Part shown: positions 42,352-51,369 of the stretch, one piece after another
How positions within the stretch are numbered: position 1 is the first letter of the stretch
Layout of the letters: every line of letters starts with the position of its first letter
Assembly: GCA_043736295.1 (NCBI GenBank)
Contig: JAYTCW010000261.1
Coordinates: forward strand, 3,190-67,189
Source: TH-plancto1 sp043736295
Lineage (GTDB): Bacteria > Planctomycetota > Planctomycetia > Planctomycetales > Planctomycetaceae
Length of the DNA: 64,000 nt
Direction of reading: 5' to 3'
Position numbers and translations under genes: made by a program
Notes under the pieces: model-generated
The model's input: the letters and a program-made list of their open reading frames with translations, nothing else
Databases searched by the model: none
What the model was told of the DNA's origin: nothing

Positions 42352-42999
42352 ATCTTCTCCAGCGAGACGTTGGACGACAGGAAACGTTCAAATCGTCCAT
42401 ATCATCCGTCCTGGGCAGAGAACTTCAACCGTTAAAACGTTCAAAATGTTCAGTTTGGAAATGGAGACTCCGGGGATGATTCGCACCAAGATTCGGGAAA
42501 AGAGGTCCAGTAATGAGTCAGGGCTCGATGTACCGATCAAGAATGGTGGTACTCATGCCCCAAAATCTCCCAGCGCATGCCCCACCGGGCGACAGGTCCA
42601 TTGGGAGAATCGTCATCCTCCCCAGAGTTGAAGCAGGGCTGGGCTCGTTGATCGCATCCAAGGGACTCGTCTTCTTCCCACTCGGTCAGGTGTGTGCCTC
42701 AGAGAAGTTGTCAGCAGCTGTCATTCACCGCAGAGACACGGAAGTGTGGAGAAGCCCAAGCCCCGCCCCATGATGGTCGTTTCACGGATCCCGCAGAGGC
42801 ATCTTCCAAAGAGACTCCACCTGCTCTGATGTGCCCCTGTGAGGCCCGCGACATTCAGGCAAACTCCCGGCCCAGCAACACCGATTTCCCCCCTCCTCCG
42901 TGCCCTTGTCAAGGGAGAGTGTCGCCGTCGCGGTTTTGACAGACTCATTCTCAACGGTCATGATTTCTCATTGAGATGAGCGGTCAGCGAAGGTGGACC

Positions 43000-43180
43000 G
43001 TGGGATCGGCTTCCAGCCTGTCGTTTCCAACCAATCGACAGGCTGGAAGTCTCTCCTGCTCGACAGACAAGCCTGACGATTCCCCGTTGGGCGAGCGGCC
43101 AGTGGAAACCTACCTGCAAGACTTCGGAAGTCTCCGAAGACTTCCGAAGTCTTTTGGTACGCGAAGTCTGGCCGGTCGCG
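43000..43180. repeat. Type A pair (43000-43049) followed by a full type B element (43091-43180)
   Basis: A GTGGGATCGGCTTCCAGCCT arm and its partner GACAGGCTGGAAG lie 14 bases apart. Then comes GCGAGCGGCCAGTGGAAACC TACC, the double core AGACTTCGGAAGTCTCCGAA GACTTCCGAAGTCT, and ACGCGAAGTCTGGCCGGTCG CG. The 90-bp type B unit is nearly identical to 58069-58160. The rest of the 42352-43212 gap shows no supported gene. Confidence 0.8.
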
Positions 43181-43212
43181 TTGGAAGTCTGCACCAGAAA
43201 AAGGCTCGCCTC

Positions 43213-46200
43213 ATGAATCGGTCTCATCGAATTTCCAGGCCACGATCCCGCGCTTGCATCTTGGCAGTGGCGTGCCTCTTCTGTGTCATTCCGGCTCGAT
43301 TTCTCTGCTCACTTTTGGCTGCTGGCCCACTACCCGATCTGGTTGAGGTCGGTCGACTCCCGCCGGTCGAAGTGGCCGATGTGCAGAAGACCTTTGTGGT
43401 ACAGCATGGTTTTTCGCTCGATCTGGTGGCGCACGAGCCCATCGTCAATGACCCGGTCGATGGCTGCTTTGACGAGTTCGGGAATCTCTTGATCGCGGAG
43501 ATGCGGGGCTATCCGTACTCGGCCGAGGTCCGACTGCCGCAACAGCCGCTGCCGCTGGGGCGGAAGGATGCCTGCAAGGTGCGGCGGCTGGTCGATGCCA
43601 ATCGCGATGGAATTTTCGAATCGAGTACCGTCTTCGCCGAGGGCCTGAGCTGGGTCGTCAGCGTCTGTTGCTACGACGGCGGCGTGTTCGCTCTGGCCCC
43701 GTCGCACTTGTATTACCTGAAGGACACGACGGGCGATGGAGTGGCTGACATCAAACAGATCGTTGCCAGCGGGTTCGGACGCGGCAATGTCCAGGCGATG
43801 GCCAACAACCTCAAGTGGGGGCCGGATGGTCTGATTTACTTCGCAGCTGGGATGGTCGGAGGGGACATCACGATCTTTTCTCCCAAGGGAGCTGAGCTGC
43901 AAAAGCTCACCGTGCGTGGACGTGACCTGCGCTTTGATCCCCGCACCCGGGCGTTCGAACTCATCTCCGGTGGACAGCAGTTCGGCCACAGCTTTGACGA
44001 CTGGGGCCAGCGGTTTGTGTGCAGCAACAGCAACCACATCCAACAGGTGATCTGGCCGGCAGAGGCCCTGGATCGCTTGAGCGGCATGACCGCTCCCCAT
44101 GCGATCGAATCGATCGCCGTCGAGGGGGCTGCCGCTCCGGTTTATCGCAAAAGTCCCGCCGAGCCGTGGCGGATTGTGCGAACTCGTCGTCGTGCCAATG
44201 ACCCGGAGATGAAGCAGCGACTGCCTAGCACTGAACTGGTGGCAACAGGGTTCTTCACTTCGGCGACGGGGGTCACGATCTACCGGGGCGATGCTTATCC
44301 TGCGGAGTTTTCAGGAAATGCCTTCGTGGGTGATGTCGGCAGCAACCTGATCCATCGCAAAACGATGGAACAGACCGGGATTGTCGCGACCGCGAAGCGA
44401 GCCGATGAGAACGTCGAATTCGTCACCTCCACGGATACGTGGTTTCGCCCAGCGAACTTTATCAACGGGCCGGATGGGTGTCTGTATGTCTGCGATATGT
44501 ATCGTGAGACGATTGAGCATCCCTATTCAGTTCCAGAAGACATCAAGGCCAAACTCGATCTGGAGAGCGGGACCGATCGCGGACGGGTTTATCGGCTGAC
44601 CCCTCCAGGCGGAGCCAAGACCGGCTGGAAGCGCCCCGGCGAATGTTCCACCGAAGAACTCGTCGAGATGCTGAAGTCGACCAACGGCTGGCACCGCGAG
44701 ACGGCTCAGCGGCTTTTGCTACAAAATCGCGATCCGGCGGCTGTGAAGTTATTGCGAGCGCTCGCCAGTGATCAGACATCACCCCTTGTGCAAACGCTGG
44801 TCGTTAGAACGCTGCACGCGCTCGGCGATGATTTCTCCTGTCCGTACCATTCGCTCCTGATCAGCAAAGACCCGCAAGCTCGACGGGTCGCGGTCCGCTT
44901 GGCGACGGAGATGCTCATCCAGCATCCGAAGTATTCCGCGCTGTCACACGCAGTACACAGCCTCTCCGAAGATCCATCGCCACTGGTGCGGTTCGAGCTG
45001 GCCCTGTCACTGGCGAAGTTAGACGGTAAAGACGTTGCGGAAACCTGGATTGATCTCGCCGCCGCACCCGACCTGGATAGTCACCTTCGAGCGGCGATCC
45101 TGTCGGTGGCCAAGGACCGACCGAAACTCATTTTCATGAGGACTCGTCAACTCGGACCGGGAGAGTCGATTCCGCTGATGCTTTCGGAATTGGTCCGCAT
45201 CAGTGGAACGATCGGCGATGACGCGGAAGTCCAGTCCGTTTTCGATCGCTGCGTGTCGCCTGAACTGGAGGTCTCGCTGAACTCCCGCAGGCAGTTGCTG
45301 ATTGCTTTGGGGCAAGGGCTGCGCACGCGCGGGCGGAGACTCAGTGACGCGGCGACCAAGCCCGAATCGAAGGCGGCGTATGGGGGCGTGTGTGAGGCGG
45401 CTGTGGCTGAACTCTCGCGATCCGGTGATCCGGGAAACGCGGTGTCGATGCTCGCATTTGCTCCTCCCGAGGTGGCGACTGCGGCTCTCCAGGGATTGCT
45501 GAAACCGCAATCGCCGGTCGAACAGCAGCAGGCGGCCATCGTCGCGCTGGGGGATCTTCCCGGCAGTGTCGGAGCGCTGGCCGTCCTCGCCAAATGGAAG
45601 GAACTCGGCCCCGAGCCGAGGCGAAGTGCCGTCGAGATCCTGCTGCGTGAGCGAGCCCGCGTCGACGGACTGCTCGCCGCGATCGAGTCGCAGGCCGTGA
45701 AGACCTCCGAGCTTTCAACGGAGCAGTGGCAGTCGCTCCTCGGTCATCCCGATCTGCCGGTCCGTGAACGTGCTGCCACCCTGCGTGGCCAGGTGTCGGC
45801 GGATCGCGAGGCAGTCATCGCGACCTACCGCGAGACAGTCGAAGCGGGCGGCGACTTCGAGCGGGGCCGAGCCGTCTTCAAGAAGACCTGTTCGGTCTGT
45901 CACAAGGTCGGCGATGATGGCCATGCCGTCGGCCCCGAACTCGTCTCGGTCGCCAACAAGTCCCCCGCCGACCTGCTCATCGCGATCCTCGACCCCAGCC
46001 GCGAGGTTCAGCCGAAGTACGTCAACTACGTACTTGAAACCACCCAGGGACAGGTCTTCACCGGCATCCTCTCCCACGAGTCCGCAGCTTCGGTGACACT
46101 CCGCCGGTCCGAAGCCAAAGAGGAGACCATCGCCCGCGAGTTGATCGAGACGCTGGCCTCGACCGGCGTGTCGCTGATGCCGGTCGGCGTCGAGAAGGAT

Positions 46201-46269
46201 CTGACGCCGCAGAACATCGCCGACGTGATTGCGTTTATCCGGGGGCAACGGTCAGTGAAGACGCCGTAG
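43213..46269 (+). CDS. PVC-type membrane-bound dehydrogenase with HEAT region and c-type heme domain
   Basis: A 1018-residue exported protein of a type abundant in planctomycetes. After an N-terminal signal (about 1-38) comes a six-bladed propeller dehydrogenase domain (about 50-460), with GFSLDLVAHEP, FDEFGNLLIAEMRGYPYS, NNLKWGPDGLIYFA and GPDGCLYVCDMYRETIEHP. A HEAT-like helical region (about 475-830) follows, then a short cytochrome c domain with heme motif CSVCH (Cys893-His897) and VGPEL, ILDPSREV. It probably oxidises a sugar or other organic substrate in the periplasm and passes electrons on through the heme. The ATG at 43213 begins the signal peptide; the upstream frame runs through repeats. 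Confidence 0.93.
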   Translation: MNRSHRISRPRSRACILAVACLFCVIPARFLCSLLAAGPLPDLVEVGRLPPVEVADVQKTFVVQHGFSLDLVAHEPIVNDPVDGCFDEFGNLLIAEMRGYPYSAEVRLPQQPLPLGRKDACKVRRLVDANRDGIFESSTVFAEGLSWVVSVCCYDGGVFALAPSHLYYLKDTTGDGVADIKQIVASGFGRGNVQAMANNLKWGPDGLIYFAAGMVGGDITIFSPKGAELQKLTVRGRDLRFDPRTRAFELISGGQQFGHSFDDWGQRFVCSNSNHIQQVIWPAEALDRLSGMTAPHAIESIAVEGAAAPVYRKSPAEPWRIVRTRRRANDPEMKQRLPSTELVATGFFTSATGVTIYRGDAYPAEFSGNAFVGDVGSNLIHRKTMEQTGIVATAKRADENVEFVTSTDTWFRPANFINGPDGCLYVCDMYRETIEHPYSVPEDIKAKLDLESGTDRGRVYRLTPPGGAKTGWKRPGECSTEELVEMLKSTNGWHRETAQRLLLQNRDPAAVKLLRALASDQTSPLVQTLVVRTLHALGDDFSCPYHSLLISKDPQARRVAVRLATEMLIQHPKYSALSHAVHSLSEDPSPLVRFELALSLAKLDGKDVAETWIDLAAAPDLDSHLRAAILSVAKDRPKLIFMRTRQLGPGESIPLMLSELVRISGTIGDDAEVQSVFDRCVSPELEVSLNSRRQLLIALGQGLRTRGRRLSDAATKPESKAAYGGVCEAAVAELSRSGDPGNAVSMLAFAPPEVATAALQGLLKPQSPVEQQQAAIVALGDLPGSVGALAVLAKWKELGPEPRRSAVEILLRERARVDGLLAAIESQAVKTSELSTEQWQSLLGHPDLPVRERAATLRGQVSADREAVIATYRETVEAGGDFERGRAVFKKTCSVCHKVGDDGHAVGPELVSVANKSPADLLIAILDPSREVQPKYVNYVLETTQGQVFTGILSHESAASVTLRRSEAKEETIARELIETLASTGVSLMPVGVEKDLTPQNIADVIAFIRGQRSVKTP

Positions 46270-46700
46270 CCCGACGTGTCAAAGAGGTCGCGTCATATTT
46301 GCACCTTCATCGACCAGAGCGACCGTGGAAGCATCCAGAGAGGCAAACTTCTCGGAGGGCGGCGTACACCCGTGCTGTGATCAAGACGGAATCGAGGTGG
46401 TGTCGCACCGCGACTCGATTGCCGACCACTGAATCGCCCACTCACACGCAGCCCGGAGACACAAAAGGTGGGAGTAACCGTATCTGGCCCAGTCATAATG
46501 AACAGGACACTGAAAGGTTCCACGCCCCCCCCGTTTCGCCAGTACCTGGGCGAATCAGCGTACTCGCCCGTCCTCTGGAGAGTGGCAGCTTCGACTCATT
46601 CCGGACAGCGTCAGGGAATAGACCCTGTCACCAGACCAACTCGCATTGTTTGGCACGGGCCAAGTAGTCAGGCCCGAGTCTGGGGCTTTGTAGCCCACGA

Positions 46701-46737
46701 AAAGACCTCCGAAGTCTTCGGAGACTTCGGAGGTCTT
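46701..46737. repeat. Type B core copy
   Basis: AAAGACCTCCGAAGTCTTCG GAGACTTCGGAGGTCTT, a near-perfect palindrome, 56 bases beyond the end of the HEAT protein gene. It lies in the 523-base gap between convergent genes (46270-46792), where nothing else is supported. Confidence 0.7.
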
Positions 46738-46792
46738 GCGAGTGAATTGCCAATTCCCACTCGTCTGGGAACGTGAATTCCGATCGCTCGGG

Positions 46793-48928
46793 TTACTTCG
46801 GCATCGGGAACACGAGCAGGGCGTCTTCCGCAAAGGAGACCTCACCCGCCTTGTCGTTGATCCGGTACTGGACCTTCAACAGTTTCACGCTGCCCGGCAC
46901 CGGGTCGCCGCCGAAGCTGGCGTTGTAGCTCTCGTTGGCCAGAGTCAGCAGGGGCAGGTCCCCAACCTGCTTCTGAAGGATTTCGGTGACATCCTTCTGT
47001 GTCGCCCCGGATCCGTATTCGGCTTTGACGATCTCCAACTTCACCTTGGCGAGACCAGCCTGGGCGAGCAATGCCTTGACCTCATCTCCGTGCCCCTTGA
47101 GCTTCTGAGCGATCGTTAAGACAGCTTGAGTGGCATCGTCCTTCAGTTCGGGAACCTGCGCGGCATTCACTGCCTGCTTGAGGGTCTCCACGCTCGGGTA
47201 GCGTTTGAGAACATCCAGAACGAGCTTTTTCTCCGCCGGTTGGCGCGAAGCATCGAACGCCTTTTGGCACATCTCGGCTCGCTGAGCTTCGGGCAGAACG
47301 AACTGCCGGGCGATCCGAATGTAACCGCGCAGAGCGCGGATCTGGTACTGGTTCCCGGGGGCTTTGGCCAGATCGAGCAGGACTGGTGCTGCATCCTCGG
47401 TCATCCATTCGCCGAGCAAGCGGCTGCTGATGTCCTGGAGCTGAACATCTTTACTGCCCGCAGCTGCACCGAGTGTGGCGAGGGCTTTCGGCCCGCCCAT
47501 TGCTCCCAGGATATCGAGCAGAACGCCCTTGGTGGCGACCGTCTTGGATTGCTCGATCGCAGTCGCAAGTTCAGCGGCACAGGCTTCCCGGTCCGCCATG
47601 CGGATGCTCGCGGCCTTGAGAGCCTTCTCAGCAACCGGAGCATCTTCAGGGTGCTGAGGGGCGACGACCTGCGAGACCAGTGCGGAGAGATTCTTGAGAG
47701 CCACCGTCTCACCCAGCGAGATCAAGGCGGCACTGCGAACGGCGGGGTCGGCGTGAGTCATCGCCTTCTGCAGCAGCGGGACCGCGTCGATGCGGCGGTT
47801 GCCGACCAGTTGCAGTAAAAGCGGGTAAGTCGGCCCCTTCGCCTCGGGGATCAGGGCGACGATCTGGGCATCAACCTTCTCGCCTGGCAGGTTAGCCAGC
47901 GTGGCCTTCGCCGCTACGGCGAGATCTGCATCGGACTTGATCGCTACTTGTAACAAGGAGGTCAGACACGAGGCATCACCCACGCGTCCCAGGGCATCAA
48001 TGGCCGACAAACGCACCACGGCTGGTCCCTGTTCCGCGGCCTTCAGCACCGCAGCCAGCACGACCGTCTGCGGACGATCGGCCATCGCCTGAATGACGAG
48101 GGCCGCACGCTCGGGGGTGGCAGTGGCCAATTCGGCGGCCAGAGCCTTGTCGACTTCGGCTCCGGGGAACTCGCGAGCTGTCATCAGAGCCACATTGAAC
48201 AGGGCCTTCTCGGGTGACTTGAGATGCTCCAGCAGCAGCGTGAGGCCGTCCTGTCCGCGAGCGAGGATGGCCCCGCGAGTCGCTTCGACCACTCGCTGCA
48301 TCGGGACTTCGGCTTTGCGGACCTGGTCGTAAAACGCCGCTGACTCAGCGGACTTGCCTTCGGCCAGAAGGCGCTCGGCAGACAGCACGCAACCTTCGGC
48401 GACTCCCGAACGCAGTTCCGCCGGGGCGGTGGCGAGAGCCTTCGTGAGCGATTCAGTCGCCGGAGCATTCCCGATCCGGCCCAGAGCCACCGCAGCTGCG
48501 ATGGCGACTTCGGTGTCCTTGTCCTGCAATCGTTTGGCCAGTGTCTCGACGGCACCGGCATCACGGCGGACTCCGAGGGAGTTAATCATCCCGATCAAGA
48601 GGCGGCCTTCGAGCGACTCAGAGGCCGTCCGCAGCGCGGCATCGGCCTCGGTCCCAGGGATCGATTCCAGAGCCGTTCTGGCCCACGAAGAGAGTTGCTC
48701 GTTCGGCAACAGCTTCGCCAGATCGGGCACGGAGGCACTGCTGCCGTGGATGGCGAGTTGCTTGCAGGCGATGGCCTTGTCGGCGCCGGGAGCCTCGGAA
48801 CGGAGAACCGCGAGCAGTTCCTGCTCCTTGGTGGCCGAGACGTTTGGATCGTCAGCGGCCCATGCGAAGGCACCGGCCAGGGCGGCGAGAACTAACAGCG
48901 AGCGAAGAGTGAAGCGAGTGATTGACAA
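46793..48928 (-). CDS. Exported HEAT-repeat protein
   Basis: A 711-residue protein if the TTG at 48928 is the start (MSITRFTLRSLLVLAALAGA, a signal peptide ending near AWA). The frame is open for 231 more codons, but these run through a hairpin and the neighbour gene and are not plausible. Nearly all the mature part is HEAT-type repeats, for example AVETLAKRLQDKDTEVAIAA, AVVRLSAIDALGRVGDASCL and PAVRSAALISLGETVALKNL. The last 100 residues hold a beta-rich domain (VKLEIVKAEYGSG, PGSVKLLKVQYRIND) unlike the repeats. It lies downstream of the Gfo/Idh/MocA gene on the same strand. Confidence 0.8.
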   Translation of the reverse strand: MSITRFTLRSLLVLAALAGAFAWAADDPNVSATKEQELLAVLRSEAPGADKAIACKQLAIHGSSASVPDLAKLLPNEQLSSWARTALESIPGTEADAALRTASESLEGRLLIGMINSLGVRRDAGAVETLAKRLQDKDTEVAIAAAVALGRIGNAPATESLTKALATAPAELRSGVAEGCVLSAERLLAEGKSAESAAFYDQVRKAEVPMQRVVEATRGAILARGQDGLTLLLEHLKSPEKALFNVALMTAREFPGAEVDKALAAELATATPERAALVIQAMADRPQTVVLAAVLKAAEQGPAVVRLSAIDALGRVGDASCLTSLLQVAIKSDADLAVAAKATLANLPGEKVDAQIVALIPEAKGPTYPLLLQLVGNRRIDAVPLLQKAMTHADPAVRSAALISLGETVALKNLSALVSQVVAPQHPEDAPVAEKALKAASIRMADREACAAELATAIEQSKTVATKGVLLDILGAMGGPKALATLGAAAGSKDVQLQDISSRLLGEWMTEDAAPVLLDLAKAPGNQYQIRALRGYIRIARQFVLPEAQRAEMCQKAFDASRQPAEKKLVLDVLKRYPSVETLKQAVNAAQVPELKDDATQAVLTIAQKLKGHGDEVKALLAQAGLAKVKLEIVKAEYGSGATQKDVTEILQKQVGDLPLLTLANESYNASFGGDPVPGSVKLLKVQYRINDKAGEVSFAEDALLVFPMPK

Positions 48929-48970
48929 TTGAGTAGTCCTGAAGAGAGAGGACGGTGTTTGAAATGGATT

Positions 48971-49020
48971 GTCGCCTTTCGCTCCGCGAAAGGACGCCCT
49001 TTCGCGGAGCGAAAGGCGAC
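48971..49020. repeat. 22-bp perfect hairpin (type G)
   Basis: GTCGCCTTTCGCTCCGCGAA AG (48971-48992) and its exact reverse complement (48999-49020) flank a 6-base loop. It sits between the oxidoreductase stop (49039) and the HEAT protein start (48928), on the shared minus-strand transcript. Confidence 0.85.
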
Positions 49021-49038
49021 ACTGAGAGAAAGGCCACT

Positions 49039-50325
49039 TTACAGCCGCCACGGCTCGCGGAGAGCTTCGGATCGCAAGCGGTTGGCTTGCTCGTCGTTGA
49101 CGAACTGGTTCGTCGCATTGTCGTACTTCACGGTCCGGCCCAGGTGCAGCGCGACGTTGGCTGCGTGGCAGGCGATGTGCGCGTTGCAGGCGGCGTCGGC
49201 GTTCCCCTTCGGCTTGCTGCGCGTCTTCACGCAGTTGAGGAAGTCGCGCACATGGTACGTCGCTGGGTAACCGCCGATCTCCTGCACCTCGCGACCCGCC
49301 AGCAGTTCCGGCGAACTCAATACGAGCTTCCCACTGTCGCCCGCCTCGACCCAGCCAGTCTCCCCTTCGAACCGCACCGGACACGATCCAAGTGGAATCC
49401 AACCCGTCTCGCGGAAGATCAACTCGCAGCCGTTCTCGTAACGAGCGACCAGGTGCCCGTCCTTCGGCGCGTTGTACTCGACGGGCGGCGGGCAATCGCC
49501 GACAGCCCACTGACACAGGTCGACGCAGTGCGAACCCCACTCGAGCACGCCGCCGCCGACCAGACCGCCGCCCTTCTCGAAGTTGAACCCATCCAGCAGC
49601 TTCGCATTGAACGGACGCCACGCCGCTGGGCCGAGGTACATGTCCCAGTCAACGACGTTCTGGTCCGGTGCGGTCTCGGGGACCAGCCAACCGCTCATCA
49701 TCGCCTGCATCCCCGCCGGGTGAGCGAAGACCTTTTTGAGCGTGCCGAGTTTTCCGCTGCGAGCCAACTCGCACGCAAACGCGAAGTGCGGCAGGTTGCG
49801 ACGCTGCGTCCCCGCCTGGAACACGCGCCCGGTGCGGCGCATCGTTTCCGCCAGGATCAGACTCTGCGAGATGTTCTTGGTGACCGGTTTCTCGCAGTAC
49901 ATGTCCTTGCCCGCCCGAGCGGCATTCATCGCCATCGTGCAGTGCCAGTTCGGCCCCGTGGCGATCAGCACCGCATCAATGTCCTTGCGGTCGAGCACCT
50001 CGCGGAAGTCACCGTGCATCGAGCAATTCTCATTGCCATATTTCGTGTCAGCGATCTTCTTCACCGCCACCCGCCGGGCTTCCTTCACGTCGCAAACCGC
50101 GACGAACTGCACGTCGGGCTGCTCCAGAAAGCACCCCAAGTCATACGTCCCCCGGTTGCCAATCCCGATCCCGCCGACCACCACCCGCTCACTCGGAGCC
50201 ACCGCTCCATCCAGCCCCAGAGCCGAACTCGGGATGATCATCGGAGCCACTGACGCCGCACCCGCAGCTGCCAGAGACGCCTTCATGAAATGACGCCGAG
50301 AGAAAATTCCTGCCTGCTTTGCCAT
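49039..50325 (-). CDS. Gfo/Idh/MocA-family oxidoreductase with Tat signal
   Basis: A 428-residue NAD(P)-dependent oxidoreductase of the glucose-fructose oxidoreductase type. A twin-arginine signal SRRHFMKAS near 9-17 and the AAAGAASVAP hydrophobic stretch mark Tat export of a folded protein with bound cofactor. The Rossmann-fold motif GIGIGNRG is near 50-57, VFQ-VAVCDV follows, and the EKP motif (CEKPVTKN) carries the conserved lysine. The substrate is probably a sugar or polyol. The ATG at 50325 has AGGAGA seven bases ahead; a GTG six bases earlier is open. Members of this exported group are numerous in planctomycetes. Confidence 0.92.
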   Translation of the reverse strand: MAKQAGIFSRRHFMKASLAAAGAASVAPMIIPSSALGLDGAVAPSERVVVGGIGIGNRGTYDLGCFLEQPDVQFVAVCDVKEARRVAVKKIADTKYGNENCSMHGDFREVLDRKDIDAVLIATGPNWHCTMAMNAARAGKDMYCEKPVTKNISQSLILAETMRRTGRVFQAGTQRRNLPHFAFACELARSGKLGTLKKVFAHPAGMQAMMSGWLVPETAPDQNVVDWDMYLGPAAWRPFNAKLLDGFNFEKGGGLVGGGVLEWGSHCVDLCQWAVGDCPPPVEYNAPKDGHLVARYENGCELIFRETGWIPLGSCPVRFEGETGWVEAGDSGKLVLSSPELLAGREVQEIGGYPATYHVRDFLNCVKTRSKPKGNADAACNAHIACHAANVALHLGRTVKYDNATNQFVNDEQANRLRSEALREPWRL

Positions 50326-50615
50326 GACCACTCTCCTGATCGAGATGACCGCATTATCGAAAGGACATCACCGGGACACCAATCAAGCACTCCCAGCATT
50401 CCGACACAATACTCGCGTTGCATTCCGTTTTCCAGACTCCGGGGGTTCTGATCACCTGTGAGTGTGTGCGTCAGAACAGTCGGCAGCGCTGCCGCTGCTT
50501 TTTTCTGATTCGCAGGTTTGGCACCTTTTGTGGGCTTCGCGGCCACTTGGGGGGAGTACGCGAATGCGCGAGGTGACTGAATTCCATCGGCGGAGATCCG
50601 GTTCATCCGTCGAAC

Positions 50616-51314
50616 TCAGCGGATGTTTCGATATTGTCTGGCCAATTGATCCAGTGGCGTCCCGAGGTGGACGGCCAGGATGAACCGCCAGTTGCGGAGG
50701 GTCTGCCGGATCGGGCCGGTCTGTTCCCAGCGGCGGGTACTGACATGGAGGTGACGGCCGAGTAGGGCCAGGTGACCGGCCTTTCGCAGGCTCTTACTGA
50801 AATAGAGGTCTTCCATCAGCGGCAGATTTGGGAAACCGCCGAGGGCCTCGAACACGGACCGGCGAACGAACAGCCCTTGGTCTCCATAGATCCAGCCAGG
50901 CCAGCGCACGCGCGAGGCGTTCCCCCACTCCAGCCAGCGGTAGACCCAGCCTGGGTGATCGAGGATCTGGCGGAATGCGCCAGCCACGACATCGGGGCGG
51001 GTGGCGAGCGTGCTCTGCATTTCAAGCAGACCCGCTGGTTCGAGCCAGCAATCGGCATGGAGGAACAACAGCACATCACCCGAGGCCGCAGCTGCCCCAG
51101 CATTCATTTGCGTGGCTCGTCCGCGCGGGGATGAGAGAACCTGATCAGCTTCCGAGGCCAGCTCACAGGTGCTGTCAGAACTGCCGCCATCGACAACGAT
51201 CACCTCGACAGGGCCGAGCGCCCGTGCGCAGTCTAGACAGTCGACGATCCGAGCCTCTTCTTGCAGGACCGGAATAATGACTGAAACGGTGGCAGTCGGG
51301 ATTGCGAATGACAT
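50616..51314 (-). CDS. TIGR04283-type glycosyltransferase (GT2)
   Basis: A 232-residue family 2 glycosyltransferase. The N-terminal nucleotide-sugar fold is seen as SVIIPVLQEEARI, VIVVDGGSSDSTCELA and the DxD-like LLFLHADCWL. The C-terminal part YGDQGLFVRRSVFEALGGFP, LPLMEDLYFSKSLRKAG, then TSTRRWEQ-type residues, matches the TIGR04283 group linked in other bacteria to arsenosugar synthesis. No arsM or partner gene is next to it, so that role is not supported by context. The ATG at 51314 was preferred over an upstream TTG. Confidence 0.88.
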   Translation of the reverse strand: MSFAIPTATVSVIIPVLQEEARIVDCLDCARALGPVEVIVVDGGSSDSTCELASEADQVLSSPRGRATQMNAGAAAASGDVLLFLHADCWLEPAGLLEMQSTLATRPDVVAGAFRQILDHPGWVYRWLEWGNASRVRWPGWIYGDQGLFVRRSVFEALGGFPNLPLMEDLYFSKSLRKAGHLALLGRHLHVSTRRWEQTGPIRQTLRNWRFILAVHLGTPLDQLARQYRNIR

Positions 51315-51369
51315 GGGCAATGACGATCACAACGGAGGAATGCTCCGCTTCGAAGACTTCGCGTCGCAG

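Noticed and set aside
42513..42773. 86-codon frame between the sigma factor and the dehydrogenase gene
   Set aside because: No ribosome site, no motif, and composition unlike neighbours.
48929..49621. 231-codon upstream extension of the HEAT protein frame
   Set aside because: It runs through a perfect hairpin and antiparallel frame space of the oxidoreductase gene; a signal peptide directly follows the TTG at 48928.
50283..50606. 107-codon minus-strand frame upstream of the Gfo/Idh/MocA gene
   Set aside because: It overlaps the Tat signal region of the real gene in another frame and shows no motif; the gap appears non-coding.
50616..51314. Arsenosugar biosynthesis locus suggested by the TIGR04283 glycosyltransferase
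   Set aside because: No arsM, radical SAM ArsS or arsenic genes are adjacent, so the context does not support that role.
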